The notes under the pieces were generated by a model, which made no database searches, was not told the DNA's origin, and worked only from the letters and a program-made list of their open reading frames with translations. A DNA stretch of 64,000 bases. Source: Rhodococcoides fascians A25f (GTDB taxonomy: Bacteria > Actinomycetota > Actinomycetes > Mycobacteriales > Mycobacteriaceae). A program made the translations under genes and the position numbers. The DNA lies in NCBI RefSeq assembly GCF_000760935.2, contig NZ_CP049744.1:2159001-2223000 (forward strand), given 5' to 3'. Below, in pieces: positions 24,504 through 33,451 of this stretch. Numbering within the stretch: the stretch's first letter is position 1; the number at the start of each line of letters is the position of its first letter.

Positions 24504-24702
24504 CACCGCGTCCGGCCGTGTTGGGACGCAGCCGCTGTAAGGATTCCCCCGACCGCGTGCATCGGCTTGACCGAGAGGCCCGGCTGAAAGCTTGGCCGCT
24601 GAACGGACGACTCCTTGGTCGAGCTAGCGACACCTGGGGCCAACCTCCACTATTCGAGGGAGTCACCAATCTGAAATTGCGCGCTGCGCAACAGCTCCGG
24701 AG

Positions 24703-24957
24703 TCAGTTCAGGAGTGCATCGAACATCGCCGTTCGGGCACCGTCGACCCACTGGGCGAAATTGCAGTGACCCACCTGAGTGGCGAAAGTGATGGCTTCAC
24801 CACCGACCGACAACGGTGCCATCAGCTCATCGGCCAAACCCGCCACGGACGGTGCGACCGCCAGAACCCAATCACCGACCTCCACGATGCCAACGACCTC
24901 GACATCGGCATTGACACCCTCCAAACCGAAGGTGAAGTCTTCCCAAGTTGCAGGCAT
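24703..24957 (-). CDS. Short DUF6461-like protein
   Basis: 84 residues. VGDWVLAVAPSVAG, then SVGGEAITFA and FAQWVDGARTAMFD follow the order of motifs in DUF6461 proteins, which are about twice as long, so this may be a C-terminally shortened member. No good ribosome site is visible before the ATG. The function is unknown. Confidence 0.5.
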   Translation of the reverse strand: MPATWEDFTFGLEGVNADVEVVGIVEVGDWVLAVAPSVAGLADELMAPLSVGGEAITFATQVGHCNFAQWVDGARTAMFDALLN

Positions 24958-25046
24958 AGCCGAATTCTCACACGCTCGACGTAGCGGATTCCGCCTGTGT
25001 GGAAGGCCGTCTGGATCAGCGGAAGGTGTCCTGCGAAGCTGTGCGG

Positions 25047-25520
25047 ATGTCTTTCATCATCAGGGTGACGACGTCGATCGACGCGGACCCGGCAGTGGTT
25101 TTCGATCTGGAATCGGATGCTGTCGTTCACGCCCAGTCTCAGGGTTCGTTCGGTGAGAGCGTGCGGGTCGACTCGGGTCGAAGTGATCTTCGCTTGGGCG
25201 ACGAAATTGAAATCCGTTCCAGGCACCTCGGCGTGTGGTTCACCTTGACCAGTCGCATCACGGAGTACGAGCCCTCACGATATTTCGTGGATGAGCAGGT
25301 CACCGGCCCCTTTGCCTCGATGCGTCACGAGCATTTGTTTCTCGCACGACGTGAACACACGCACATGGTCGACATCATGTCGGTGACATTCCGTGGCGGA
25401 CGACTCGGCGCTGTGATCCTGGACGTCCCCGGTAAGCTGTATCTTCGGCGCGTCCTGTGCGTTCGGAATGCGTACATCAAGAAGCGTGCAGAATCGGGGC
25501 AGGGAACTGGTGGACGGTAG
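25047..25520 (+). CDS. SRPBCC (START/Bet v1-like) family protein
   Basis: 157 residues from an ATG that begins the first strand (FIIRVTTSIDADPAVVFDLE), the hallmark of SRPBCC cyclase/ligand-binding folds. FTLTSRITEYEPSRYFVDEQ is the central sheet, and the C-terminal helix ends in a basic RNAYIKKRAE stretch. It binds a hydrophobic ligand in related proteins; the ligand is unknown. An upstream in-frame GTG exists, but the family starts here. Confidence 0.75.
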   Translation: MSFIIRVTTSIDADPAVVFDLESDAVVHAQSQGSFGESVRVDSGRSDLRLGDEIEIRSRHLGVWFTLTSRITEYEPSRYFVDEQVTGPFASMRHEHLFLARREHTHMVDIMSVTFRGGRLGAVILDVPGKLYLRRVLCVRNAYIKKRAESGQGTGGR

Positions 25521-25664
25521 ACGTCTGCAATCTGACACCGACACAACGGTTCTCGATCCTGTTTGTGCGACCTCAGGCTGCATTCGGTTCGAAAGATGCT
25601 GATCGGTATTTTTTGAGGCAGACTGTCGACCCGGACATAGTTCGCTCGAACGAGGAGAATTGCC

Positions 25665-26135
25665 ATGCAATCGACCAGCCGACCTCTGCTCGGGGCTCTA
25701 CTCTGCGCCCCAGCACTATTGGTGTTCCCCGCGACGGCCTCGGCGGCGCAGTCGACCGACGTGACGTACGCGTTCGAGGTCGACGGGTCGACCGTGACAA
25801 ACACGATCACCAACAATTCCGGTAGCGAACTGACTTGCGGCACATCGTTGGCTCCCGCACCGGGCGGAGTGCTGCCTCCAGTGTGGGAGGTCGTCGGCAA
25901 CGGTCAGTCGCTGTACTCGACCGACGACGCGGGCCAGGTCGGAATAAGTACCCAACACGTCACCGATATCCCGGCCGGCACCTATGTCGCGCTGGCATCG
26001 TGCGTTACCGAAGGCGTCGATCCCACAACAGCGTGGGTCTCGGACTACCCCGGCCTCCCCGACGTCCTCGCAACCCTGCCGTGGACCTCGTACACCGTGC
26101 AGCAGGCATCGCCGATCGTAACGATCGAAAGTTGA
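25665..26135 (+). CDS. Secreted protein of unknown function
   Basis: 156 residues. The start ATG follows GAGGAGAATTGCC. It has a Sec signal peptide (LLGALLCAPALLVFPATASAA, cleavage after AAxA near residue 28), then a small beta-rich domain with two cysteines (LTCGTSL and LASCVTEG) that could form a disulfide. Many Asn/Thr residues suggest an Ig-like exported domain. No family recognised. Confidence 0.7.
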   Translation: MQSTSRPLLGALLCAPALLVFPATASAAQSTDVTYAFEVDGSTVTNTITNNSGSELTCGTSLAPAPGGVLPPVWEVVGNGQSLYSTDDAGQVGISTQHVTDIPAGTYVALASCVTEGVDPTTAWVSDYPGLPDVLATLPWTSYTVQQASPIVTIES

Positions 26136-26159
26136 GCGCTGGAACCTGATTCGGTCTCT

Positions 26160-26391
26160 GGCAGCTCTGTCTAACCGATACGTTTCGAGGAGGAGCCGAA
26201 TTCGACCGTCCGGCAACGTAATCGACGATGACGATGAACTCGGGGTCGCGTTGGGCTGTGGCTTCCCACGATGCGGTGGTCCAGGAATCGTCGAAAATGT
26301 TGCTGCCAAAGGCTTCTCGGATGATCTGCGACGGAGCCGAGGTGCGGTGGGACGTGAAGGCTCGGGGTCGGCGTCGTTGAACAGAAACCAC
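26160..26391 (-). pseudogene. Fragment of a FecB/BtuF-like substrate-binding protein
   Basis: Read on the minus strand, the segment contains IIREAFGSNIFDDSW, TASWEATAQRDPEFIVIVDY. This is the typical end of the first lobe of siderophore or cobalamin-binding lipoproteins (GG.N.F.D....vSwE....rdPd.Ivv). No start, signal peptide or second lobe is present. It is a decayed relic filling the gap between the secreted protein and the GNAT gene. Confidence 0.6.
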
Positions 26392-26461
26392 CCGTGCGCG
26401 ATCGCTGGTGTCCGAGCGACCTGATCAGCGTTGACGGCTGTCGGTGCGGGATACTGGATCG

Positions 26462-26944
26462 ATGGTGGTCGTCCGATCGAGAGATCCAGCTGACCTGCCG
26501 CGGTGTGTGGAGGCGCTGATCGAGGTCCACGAATCCGACGATTATCCGCATCGTTGGCCACACGATCCGGCTGACTGGTTGACACCCGAGAACATGGCGG
26601 CCGCGTGGGTTGCCGAGCATGACAATCGCATCGTCGGACACGTCGTCATCGTCGACAAGGCAGGCGGCCTCTGGGTGTCCCGACTCTTCGTGCGACCGGG
26701 ACACCGGGGCTCGCTCGTCGGAGATGCGCTGTTGCGGCAGGCGCGAATTGGAGGTGCGTCGATGCTCGACGTCATCGAGCGCTCCGGCAAAGCGATCGAA
26801 CTGTACGAACGCACCGGCTGGACGCTGGTCGACAGGCGTCCGGCAGAGTGGATCATGTCTGACGGTCGTAGACCGGTCGAGCGAATCTACCGTGCGGATC
26901 CGCACTCGACCGAGCACAACTCGACGGGCCCAACACTCCGGTGA
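26462..26944 (+). CDS. GNAT family N-acetyltransferase
   Basis: 160 residues from the ATG at 26462; an upstream frame start adds only an unconserved segment. VVRSRDPADLPRCVEAL is the first strand/helix. VSRLFVRPGHRGSLVGDALL is the acetyl-CoA-binding loop (R/Q-x-x-G-x-G/A region, here RPGHRGSLVG). LYERTGWTLVDRRPAEW is the C-terminal GNAT signature. The substrate is unknown. Confidence 0.88.
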   Translation: MVVVRSRDPADLPRCVEALIEVHESDDYPHRWPHDPADWLTPENMAAAWVAEHDNRIVGHVVIVDKAGGLWVSRLFVRPGHRGSLVGDALLRQARIGGASMLDVIERSGKAIELYERTGWTLVDRRPAEWIMSDGRRPVERIYRADPHSTEHNSTGPTLR

Positions 26945-26962
26945 TCGTTTTCGATGCCCCGA

Positions 26963-27631
26963 TCAGGAGGGTACTGGGACGCTCACTCTCAAACCCGGTG
27001 CAGTCACGATGTCCATCAATTGCTCGACCGTGAGTAGTCCAGCCGAAGAGGCATCGATCCGACTGCCGTCCGGTACGAATGCCTGAACGCGTCTGTTCTT
27101 CTCGCCGCCAGAAATATCGACGACGATTCCGTCGGCCAGGGTGCGGCGCTCGTCGACGTAGCCGGCGAAACACGGGCCTGGGGGCTGATCGGACTTGCTC
27201 ACAGTGACCGTCAGGCCACCCTCGACGCTGCCCATCGACAGGAATCCATTTGCGCTGGTGTCTCCGCCGGAGATGCCTCCCCCCGGGGAACTACTGATCG
27301 GTCCGAACACCAAGCTCGGCCCCATCGAATCGGGCTCTACAGTGGCACCTCTGGGTAGCGCTCCGGCCAGTGCATCAGACATCGCGGCCGCCTTGGCTCG
27401 CGAGAACCAGGGGTAATCCGCATTGTCGTAGGACCCATTCGGGACGTAGGCGAAATTGACGCGGTGCAGGTCCTCGGGCTGCGTAACCTCGTCGCACCCG
27501 GGGATCGTTATCGCATCGGGCTGAGGGTTGTGCAGCAGTCCCGCCACGACGACGCCGACTGCCACGATCGCAATAATCACAGCGGCCGTCGACCAGGCAG
27601 ATTTCGAGGATCGCGGACGCATTGTATTCAT
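26963..27631 (-). CDS. Membrane-anchored exported protein of unknown function
   Basis: 222 residues; the ATG follows AGGAAGGGAACCC. A single N-terminal transmembrane helix (AAVIIAIVAVGVVVAGLL, about 15-33) anchors an extracytoplasmic domain with two cysteines (PGCDEV and PGPCFAGYV) and a central Gly/Ser-rich loop. Such lone-anchor proteins are common in mycolic-acid bacteria. No family recognised. It is on the same strand as, and 128 bp downstream of, the permease-like gene. Confidence 0.7.
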   Translation of the reverse strand: MNTMRPRSSKSAWSTAAVIIAIVAVGVVVAGLLHNPQPDAITIPGCDEVTQPEDLHRVNFAYVPNGSYDNADYPWFSRAKAAAMSDALAGALPRGATVEPDSMGPSLVFGPISSSPGGGISGGDTSANGFLSMGSVEGGLTVTVSKSDQPPGPCFAGYVDERRTLADGIVVDISGGEKNRRVQAFVPDGSRIDASSAGLLTVEQLMDIVTAPGLRVSVPVPS

Positions 27632-27759
27632 GGGTTCCCTTCCTGCTCAGACCACTGTCGCATCGAGGTCGATACTTGCACGCTCGTCGACAACCCCTCG
27701 CAGACCATTGTCATGCGATGAGCAAGTCGGTTTTCGTAAATAGCTGCCGACAGTCGTTC

Positions 27760-28824
27760 TCAGGTCAGTCGCCGGACTCTCCACATTCCCATGCCACTCG
27801 CAATGAGAGCGAATGTGAGCATGAGGCCGGTTTCGATGGCTTGGAATCGCCAGAACTTGTCTTCGGTGTAGAAACGGATGTCGTAGCGGTCGACGCCTTG
27901 CTCACGTAGGCACTCGTCGAATCGTGCTGCACGATCGAGGGTTTCGAGTCGAGTGCGCTCCGTACGCTCCTCGTTCGTATCCCCGGGACGTGGATTCCAG
28001 TAATCGTCCGGGTACGGCTGCGCGCAACGATCTGTTTCAGGTCTTATGGCCGCCCCGCTGGCGTCGACGTACCCGGCGTGAACGACCCACGTTCCATCGG
28101 TGGTGTAGTACGGGTCCGGGGGATATTCCGATTCGCGATACAAGCCGTTGATCGGTTCACTTTCGACGGTGGGCGATCCGTAGTGCTCGCGTGCGATCCA
28201 CGTGAACGCCACCGGAACGAAGAAGAGAAAAATGAAGAGGGTGGCGAGCATGGACATAACTCCGCTGCGAAACATCAGCACCAACGTGCTCCCGACGAGC
28301 AGCATCAGCAGTGTGTAAGCACCCAGAACGACGCCGGCTGTTTCGAAGTGAGGGAAGTCGAACCACGAGAAACTGAGGGACGATCCAACAAGGACGCTCG
28401 AGGAATCCCGAGACAGGCCCGTTGCCCAATGCAGTGCCAAGCCGAGACACGTCATGTCCGCCGAGATGGGTAGGAAGACAACGATGACGGGCGCGAGGTA
28501 CCACTTGATTCGACTCGTGGACTGGGTCAGCGCCAACACATGGGTACGTGCGTCCACTTCACGGGCGAATGCGGGGACTCCGACGAACATCCCAAGCAGC
28601 AACGGTAGAAGCAACGCACACAGCGTCGACAAGGTCAGTGCGGTCTCCGGTCTGCACGGCCCGACATCGTTCCATCGAGAACACATTCGCAAGAACGACC
28701 ACGATACCTGCGGATAGCGTGGAACGTAGAACCCAGCCGTCAAGGTTGCCACGATCAGGATCGCGATGATGCTCAGCGAGATCAGCAGCGATGTCCGGTT
28801 CAGTCGCCACGCAGACCACATCAC
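27760..28824 (-). CDS. ABC-2-type transporter permease-like protein without adjacent ATPase
   Basis: 354 residues; GTG at 28824 or ATG at 28821. It has six hydrophobic segments with a large hydrophilic loop (about residues 205-325) before the last one. MWSAWRLNRTS, then REVDARTHVLALTQSTSRIKW, is the usual N-terminus of permeases in GntR-ATPase-permease operons of actinobacteria. No ATPase is present upstream; the sequence there is only a 7-codon frame ending in TGATG with the start, a layout normal for a coupled ATPase gene. The partner is therefore lost or elsewhere. Confidence 0.7.
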   Translation of the reverse strand: MMWSAWRLNRTSLLISLSIIAILIVATLTAGFYVPRYPQVSWSFLRMCSRWNDVGPCRPETALTLSTLCALLLPLLLGMFVGVPAFAREVDARTHVLALTQSTSRIKWYLAPVIVVFLPISADMTCLGLALHWATGLSRDSSSVLVGSSLSFSWFDFPHFETAGVVLGAYTLLMLLVGSTLVLMFRSGVMSMLATLFIFLFFVPVAFTWIAREHYGSPTVESEPINGLYRESEYPPDPYYTTDGTWVVHAGYVDASGAAIRPETDRCAQPYPDDYWNPRPGDTNEERTERTRLETLDRAARFDECLREQGVDRYDIRFYTEDKFWRFQAIETGLMLTFALIASGMGMWRVRRLT

Positions 28825-28869
28825 GGACGTAACCGCTTATCCATGAGCTACGACTCCGGAGCGTGTGTG

Positions 28870-29340
28870 TCACGCAACGGCGAACCGCACAGTGTTTGCC
28901 AACGGATCGAGGTATGTCGTGCTCACGGCGTTGGTCGCGACAGTCATCGAACCCCCACCCGATGGCATCGGAAAGGTGATTTCTCCTGTCAGTGGCTCGA
29001 ACGCCCGAGAAGCGAAGGGCAGCAGGATCAATCGATTGCCGCTTCCCTGCCCGTTCCCTCCGGCGGCCGACCAGTAGTTCACGAATATTGCGTTGTGACA
29101 CTGACCGGTGAAGAAGGGCAGCCACGACACGGACACCGTCACCTGCCCCGGCCTGTCGTGCGGTGTATGGACAGTTCCCGTCAACTGCCCACTGCACGGT
29201 ACCGAGAAGTTCTCTCCCAGTGAGTAAGCGACCGGCAGAGGTGTGAATTCCGCGTGGTGCGCATGCGCCAGCGCCGGAACGCAGACCGTCGACGCGATGG
29301 CCGCACCCGCGACGACCGCCAATCTAGCCACAGCTCTCAT
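28870..29340 (-). CDS. Secreted protein of unknown function
   Basis: About 156 residues from ATG 29340; GTG/ATG codons up to 29358 are alternatives, and no clear ribosome site separates them. It has a signal peptide (AVARLAVVAGAAIASTVCVPALAHA) and then a beta-rich domain with two cysteines (SVPCSGQ and TGQCHNA), probably a disulfide. Similar small exported proteins are frequent in Rhodococcus and Mycobacterium. The function is unknown. Confidence 0.7.
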   Translation of the reverse strand: MRAVARLAVVAGAAIASTVCVPALAHAHHAEFTPLPVAYSLGENFSVPCSGQLTGTVHTPHDRPGQVTVSVSWLPFFTGQCHNAIFVNYWSAAGGNGQGSGNRLILLPFASRAFEPLTGEITFPMPSGGGSMTVATNAVSTTYLDPLANTVRFAVA

Positions 29341-29464
29341 GATCATGATCGGCGACACTACAGGCCGGACAAATCCGGCTCTGGTATCAACGCGTCACCG
29401 TCGAATGTCCGACCCATGGTGCATGATCGCTGGCATTGGATGCGTCGACCGAAAGGAAAGCGAG

Positions 29465-29797
29465 ATGTCAACAGAACCCGAGGCCGGCCCCGGCGTCACG
29501 GTGGTCGTCTCTCACACGACCCAGCCGAACCAGCGCGACGCTGTCCGAGCCCTGTGGGAAAAGCACATGGCTCCGGCTGTGCTCGACAATCCCGGGCATC
29601 TCGCGTACTACTACTGTCTCGATTCCGACGATCCCGATCGCATCACTGCGTTTCAGCACTACCGCACCGCCGAGGATGCGGTCACATTTCTCCAGCGTCC
29701 CGCTTATCGGGAGTACGAACGTGAAGTGGCACCGCTGTTGGCCGGTGCACCGCAGGTACGCACCCTTGTCCCGACATGGATCAAGTCGGGAAACTAG
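29465..29797 (+). CDS. Antibiotic biosynthesis monooxygenase (ABM) domain protein
   Basis: 110 residues; ATG after GGAAAGCGAG. It has a ferredoxin-like alpha+beta barrel signature: VTVVVSHTTQPNQRDAVRALW, then YYYCLDSDDPDRITAFQHY and the closing helix YREYEREVAPLL. ABM proteins are cofactor-free monooxygenases or small-molecule binders. It lies 61 bp upstream of the lipase gene; joint transcription is possible. Confidence 0.82.
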   Translation: MSTEPEAGPGVTVVVSHTTQPNQRDAVRALWEKHMAPAVLDNPGHLAYYYCLDSDDPDRITAFQHYRTAEDAVTFLQRPAYREYEREVAPLLAGAPQVRTLVPTWIKSGN

Positions 29798-29857
29798 CGG
29801 GAAGACGGCGAACAGCGAATGCGGATCAGCACTCGGGGCCGCATACTTGGCCGCGAG

Positions 29858-31039
29858 ATGAGACTCCTTTCCGTCACCTTCGCCCTCTCCGTCCTTATCG
29901 GGTCCCTCGTTCTGTCGGCCGCACCCGTCTCGGCGGCACCGGGTAGTGCCGATTTCTACGGTGCTCCCGTTGCCGATTTGGAGGCGTACGCACCTGGGTC
30001 CATCGTGCGCCGAGAACCCGTGCCGCAGCTCGACCTTCTGGGCTCGCACACCGAGCGCATTCTGTACCGATCTGCCGATCCCCGTGATCGTGCGGTGGCG
30101 GTGTCGGGGCTTCTGGTCACACCGAACCGTCCGTGGTCGGGTCCTGGACCGCGGCCCGTGATCGCTTATGCGCCGGGCAGTTACGGGATCGCCGACCGTT
30201 GCTCGGGTTCCTCCGAATTGGGACTGACAACGACGATGCCGGCGCTGCTGCCGCTGTTGGCGCAGGGGTACCAGGTGGTCACGACCGACTACCAAGGTCT
30301 CGGAACCCCGGGCGAGTACGAGTTCCTCGGCCGGGTCGCCAGCGGCCGTGCCCTACTGGACTCGGCCCGGGCCGCGGCACGTGAGACCGACGCGCCCGTC
30401 GTGCTCTACGGCTACTCGGCGGGCGGCGTCGCGTCGGCTGCCGCCGCAGAGCTCGCCTCCACGTACGCGCCCGACGTGTCCGTGGTCGGGGCCTTCGTCG
30501 GTGCCGCACCGACCGATCCTGTGGTCCGCGTCGAAGGCCAGGACGGCTCCGCGTGGGCCGCGACAATGCTCTATACGATCGACGGCCTGATCGGCGCGCA
30601 CCCCGACCAGGCCGACCGAATCCGCGCTCTGTTCAATGATCGCGGACGGGCAGCTCTCGATGCGGCACTGGCCTTCTGCAACACCGACGCGCTCGCCTAC
30701 GGATCACTGCGGTCCGAGGACCTGACTGGGGACGGCACGTCACTGAGCGCGCTGATGCTGGGTCCCGTACTGGGCCCACTGACGGCGGCGAACACCGTTG
30801 GATTCACCGCGCCCGCCGTTCCCGTGATGATCGTTCACGGCATCCACGACCGTTCTGTCGAGATCGAGCAGAGCCGACTCCTGACGCAGCGCTGGCGCGC
30901 CGCCGGAGGTACCGACATCATCGTTCGGGAGTTCGATTTCGGAACCGATCTCGTTCCCGCAGTCGACCATACGGCCACCAACATCGCTGCTTACCCCGAG
31001 TTGCTCGAGTGGATCGACCGACTTGTCGCACAGGCCTGA
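29858..31039 (+). CDS. Secretory lipase (LIP-type alpha/beta hydrolase)
   Basis: 393 residues from the ATG that starts a signal peptide (RLLSVTFALSVLIGSLVLSAAPVSAA). The body matches secretory triacylglycerol lipases: DFYGAPVADLEAYAPGSIVR at the mature N-terminus, then TTDYQGLGTPGEYEF, the nucleophile elbow GYSAGGVAS (Ser), IVHGIHDRSVEIEQSR (acid) and a late catalytic His in PAVDHTATNI. The exported enzyme hydrolyses lipid esters. An in-frame ATG 39 bp upstream is less likely because it would extend the signal peptide with charged residues. Confidence 0.9.
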   Translation: MRLLSVTFALSVLIGSLVLSAAPVSAAPGSADFYGAPVADLEAYAPGSIVRREPVPQLDLLGSHTERILYRSADPRDRAVAVSGLLVTPNRPWSGPGPRPVIAYAPGSYGIADRCSGSSELGLTTTMPALLPLLAQGYQVVTTDYQGLGTPGEYEFLGRVASGRALLDSARAAARETDAPVVLYGYSAGGVASAAAAELASTYAPDVSVVGAFVGAAPTDPVVRVEGQDGSAWAATMLYTIDGLIGAHPDQADRIRALFNDRGRAALDAALAFCNTDALAYGSLRSEDLTGDGTSLSALMLGPVLGPLTAANTVGFTAPAVPVMIVHGIHDRSVEIEQSRLLTQRWRAAGGTDIIVREFDFGTDLVPAVDHTATNIAAYPELLEWIDRLVAQA

Positions 31040-31061
31040 CGCGGTACCCGGTACATAGTCA

Positions 31062-31075
31062 GTGATGTAGATCAC
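31062..31075. promoter_or_regulatory. CRP-like palindrome GTGATGTAGATCAC
   Basis: GTGA-N6-TCAC, the core of the CRP/Rv3676-type consensus. It is located downstream of the lipase gene and about 140 bp before the small protein at 31214, so it may control that transcript. Confidence 0.4.
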
Positions 31076-31213
31076 GCGTGAGCGATGTGTGCTTGCTCGT
31101 GTTCGATTCGACTTACTCGGCGCAGCTACCAGGTACACGGCGTACCGGAAAGGCTTGCTGCTTCGAGAAAGGGACCAACAGAACATGATCACCACCGGAA
31201 ACGAGGCCACGGT

Positions 31214-31330
31214 ATGAGCAGCCGCAGAAGTCTCTCCAGCCGACTCTTCGAGGGTCTCGGCCGCATCACATGGGGCTACGGAAAGCGAAAGCTGGACGAA
31301 CGGCGCGCACGTAAGCGCGGAGGGCGATAA
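31214..31330 (+). CDS. Very small basic protein, uncertain
   Basis: 38 residues, strongly basic (SSRRSLSSRLFEGLGRITWG, ending in RRARKRGGR). Its ATG overlaps the stop of a 10-codon frame starting at 31184 (ATGA), suggesting coupling. The ribosome site is weak. It may be a real small protein or chance; the composition is Arg-rich rather than typical coding bias. Confidence 0.4.
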   Translation: MSSRRSLSSRLFEGLGRITWGYGKRKLDERRARKRGGR

Positions 31331-31392
31331 GCCTAACGGCGAGTGTGCGTAGGTTGTCCGATTCCGGCAACCTAGATCGGTACGGTGCAGGG

Positions 31393-31563
31393 ATGGACGG
31401 ATTCGGAATAGGCGACGGCGTGACACCGCTGAGCGGGCCCATGAGTGGTGTCTACGGAACCGTGGTCTGGTTCTACGAGGAGATGCACCAACTGTTGGTT
31501 CGCTTCGGCGGCAGTCAACAGATGTACTTCGCGGGGGACGAGTTGAAACGCTGGGGAGAATAG
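31393..31563 (+). CDS. Small conserved-looking hypothetical protein
   Basis: 56 residues from an ATG after GTGCAGGG. The frame contains GVYGTVVWFYEEMHQLLVRF and FAGDELKRWGE, a compact beta-hairpin/SH3-like pattern. Third-position GC bias supports coding. Unknown function. Confidence 0.55.
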   Translation: MDGFGIGDGVTPLSGPMSGVYGTVVWFYEEMHQLLVRFGGSQQMYFAGDELKRWGE

Positions 31564-31646
31564 ACGCCCCTTCTGGTCTGCCGCGGAATAATTGAAGTTT
31601 CACCTACGCTGACGAATACGTCCATCATCGATCGAAAGGTCCCATC

Positions 31647-32675
31647 GTGCATCTGGGCGTCGACAGTTTCGTTTCTTCCGTGACCGACCCGACGGATGGC
31701 CGGGTGATCGCTCCAGAGGAACGCATGAGTCACCTGCTCGAGGAGATCGCACTCGCCGATCAGGTTGGGCTGTATTCGTTCGGCATCGGCGAGCATCATC
31801 GCAGTGAGTACTACGACTCGGCCCCGTCGATCATCCTGGCTGCCGCGGCTGCGCGAACCGAGAACATCAGGCTAGGCAGCGCCGTCAAGGTACTCAGCGC
31901 AGACGATCCGGTGCGGGTGTTCCAAGAGTTCGCCACCCTGGACCTGATCTCGAAAGGGCGGATCGACCTGGTCGTGGGTCGCGGTTCCTTCACCGAATCG
32001 TTCCCGCTGTTCGGTCTGGATCTGGCCGATTACGACTCGCTCTTTGCCGAAAAGTTGGACCTCCTGCTGCAGATCCGCGACAACGTGGAAGTCACCTGGT
32101 CGGGTCGGCACCGTCCGGCGCTCAACCGTCAGGGGATCTATCCGCGCCCACTGCAGGACCCGTTGCCGATCTGGGTCGGTGTAGGTGGCACCCCTGAATC
32201 CTTTGCTCGCGCAGGACTTCTGGGACTCCCGCTGATGATCGCCATCATCGGCGGCGAGCCACGCCAGTTCGCTCCGCTCGTCGACCTCTACCGCCGCGCC
32301 GGCGCGCAAGCGGGTCACCCGCCCGAGCAGTTGAAGGTGGGTCTGCACGTGTTCGGCTTCGTCGCCGAGACAACCCAGGCTGCAGCCGACACCATCTATC
32401 CCGGCTGGAACGAGATGTTCACCAAGATCTCCCGTGAGCGTGGATTCGCCCGACCGAGCCGGCAACAGTTCGACGCCACTTCCGGCCCGAACGGCGCGTT
32501 CTTCATGGGCGATCCGCAGACGGTGGCAGACAAGATTCTTCGAGTCGGGGAGCAACTGGGCGGTGTGGATCGACTGTCGCTACAGATGACCAATCCACGG
32601 CTGGCGCACCGCGATCTGCTTCGCGGCATCGAATTGCTCGGTACCGAGGTCGCGCCCCTCGTGACTGGAAAATGA
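31647..32675 (+). CDS. LLM class flavin-dependent oxidoreductase
   Basis: 342 residues; GTG after GAAAGGTCCCATC. It has a luciferase-like TIM barrel: LHLGVDSFVSS at the start, GLYSFGIGEHH (conserved GEHH), the APSIILAAAAARTENIRLG strand, GRIDLVVGRGSFTESFP, and PIWVGVGGTPES. These use FMN or F420 to oxidise small organic molecules; the substrate is unknown. It is convergent with the enoyl-CoA hydratase gene 9 bp downstream. Confidence 0.92.
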   Translation: MHLGVDSFVSSVTDPTDGRVIAPEERMSHLLEEIALADQVGLYSFGIGEHHRSEYYDSAPSIILAAAAARTENIRLGSAVKVLSADDPVRVFQEFATLDLISKGRIDLVVGRGSFTESFPLFGLDLADYDSLFAEKLDLLLQIRDNVEVTWSGRHRPALNRQGIYPRPLQDPLPIWVGVGGTPESFARAGLLGLPLMIAIIGGEPRQFAPLVDLYRRAGAQAGHPPEQLKVGLHVFGFVAETTQAAADTIYPGWNEMFTKISRERGFARPSRQQFDATSGPNGAFFMGDPQTVADKILRVGEQLGGVDRLSLQMTNPRLAHRDLLRGIELLGTEVAPLVTGK

Positions 32676-32684
32676 GGCGCCTAC

Positions 32685-33392
32685 CTAGTTCGAGGCCCAT
32701 TCCATCTCGTCGACGCCGGCAACCGGGTTGAGCAGTGACCGAATTTCGTTGGCGTACATCGTTCGCTTGATTTCGCCGAGAACGTCGCCTCGCGTTCCGG
32801 CCAGTTCGCCGGCGCGAGCGACGGCGTCGTCGAGCAGTGAATCGGCGGTCGATACGGCATCGACCAGTCCGAGTGCCATGGCGTCACCTCCGCCGTAGCG
32901 GCGTCCGGTGGTGAGTGCCTCGTGGAAGGCATGGGGCGCCAGTCTCGCTCGCACCATGTCGACGGTTCCCGGGCTGTAGGTCGCGCCGATGTTGACACCG
33001 GGGAAACAGAGGAAGCCGCGATCGGATCGCATGATCCGGTAGTCGTGCGCCATCACGAAAAATGCGGCACCACCGAAAGTGTGTCCCTGCATGGCCGCGA
33101 CCGTCTGCATCGGAAGCGTCAGAAAGCGCACCAACATCTCCTGAACGGTGCCGATGAATCGGTTGATCTGGTCGAGGTTCTCGGCACCCCACGACAGGTC
33201 CACTCCGGTGGAGAAGTACTTGCCTGTCGCTGTCGTGACGAGCGCAGCAGCACCGGAACTGGCCTGGACCTCGTCGAGCAGAGTGTTGATCTCGGCAACC
33301 CAATCCGGACTGATGCGGTTTTCGGTGTCGTCGACACCTCGGCTTCCGAGGTTCAGTACGAAGACATCGGCAACTCGTTCGAGGTATGGCAT
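32685..33392 (-). CDS. Enoyl-CoA hydratase/isomerase family protein
   Basis: 235 residues from the ATG at 33392; an upstream GTG/ATG at 33425 adds an unconserved stretch. Crotonase signatures: GAAALVTTATGKYFSTGVDL (first oxyanion-hole segment), GHTFGGAAFFVMAHDYRIMR (second) and RGFLCFPGVNIGATYSPG. One family-typical catalytic Glu is not obvious, so isomerase or other crotonase chemistry is possible. Confidence 0.88.
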   Translation of the reverse strand: MPYLERVADVFVLNLGSRGVDDTENRISPDWVAEINTLLDEVQASSGAAALVTTATGKYFSTGVDLSWGAENLDQINRFIGTVQEMLVRFLTLPMQTVAAMQGHTFGGAAFFVMAHDYRIMRSDRGFLCFPGVNIGATYSPGTVDMVRARLAPHAFHEALTTGRRYGGGDAMALGLVDAVSTADSLLDDAVARAGELAGTRGDVLGEIKRTMYANEIRSLLNPVAGVDEMEWASN

Positions 33393-33451
33393 ATCCCGAA
33401 CGTACCCACATATGGTTGTTCTCACTCACAACGCCGAGGGTTCGACGGTGG

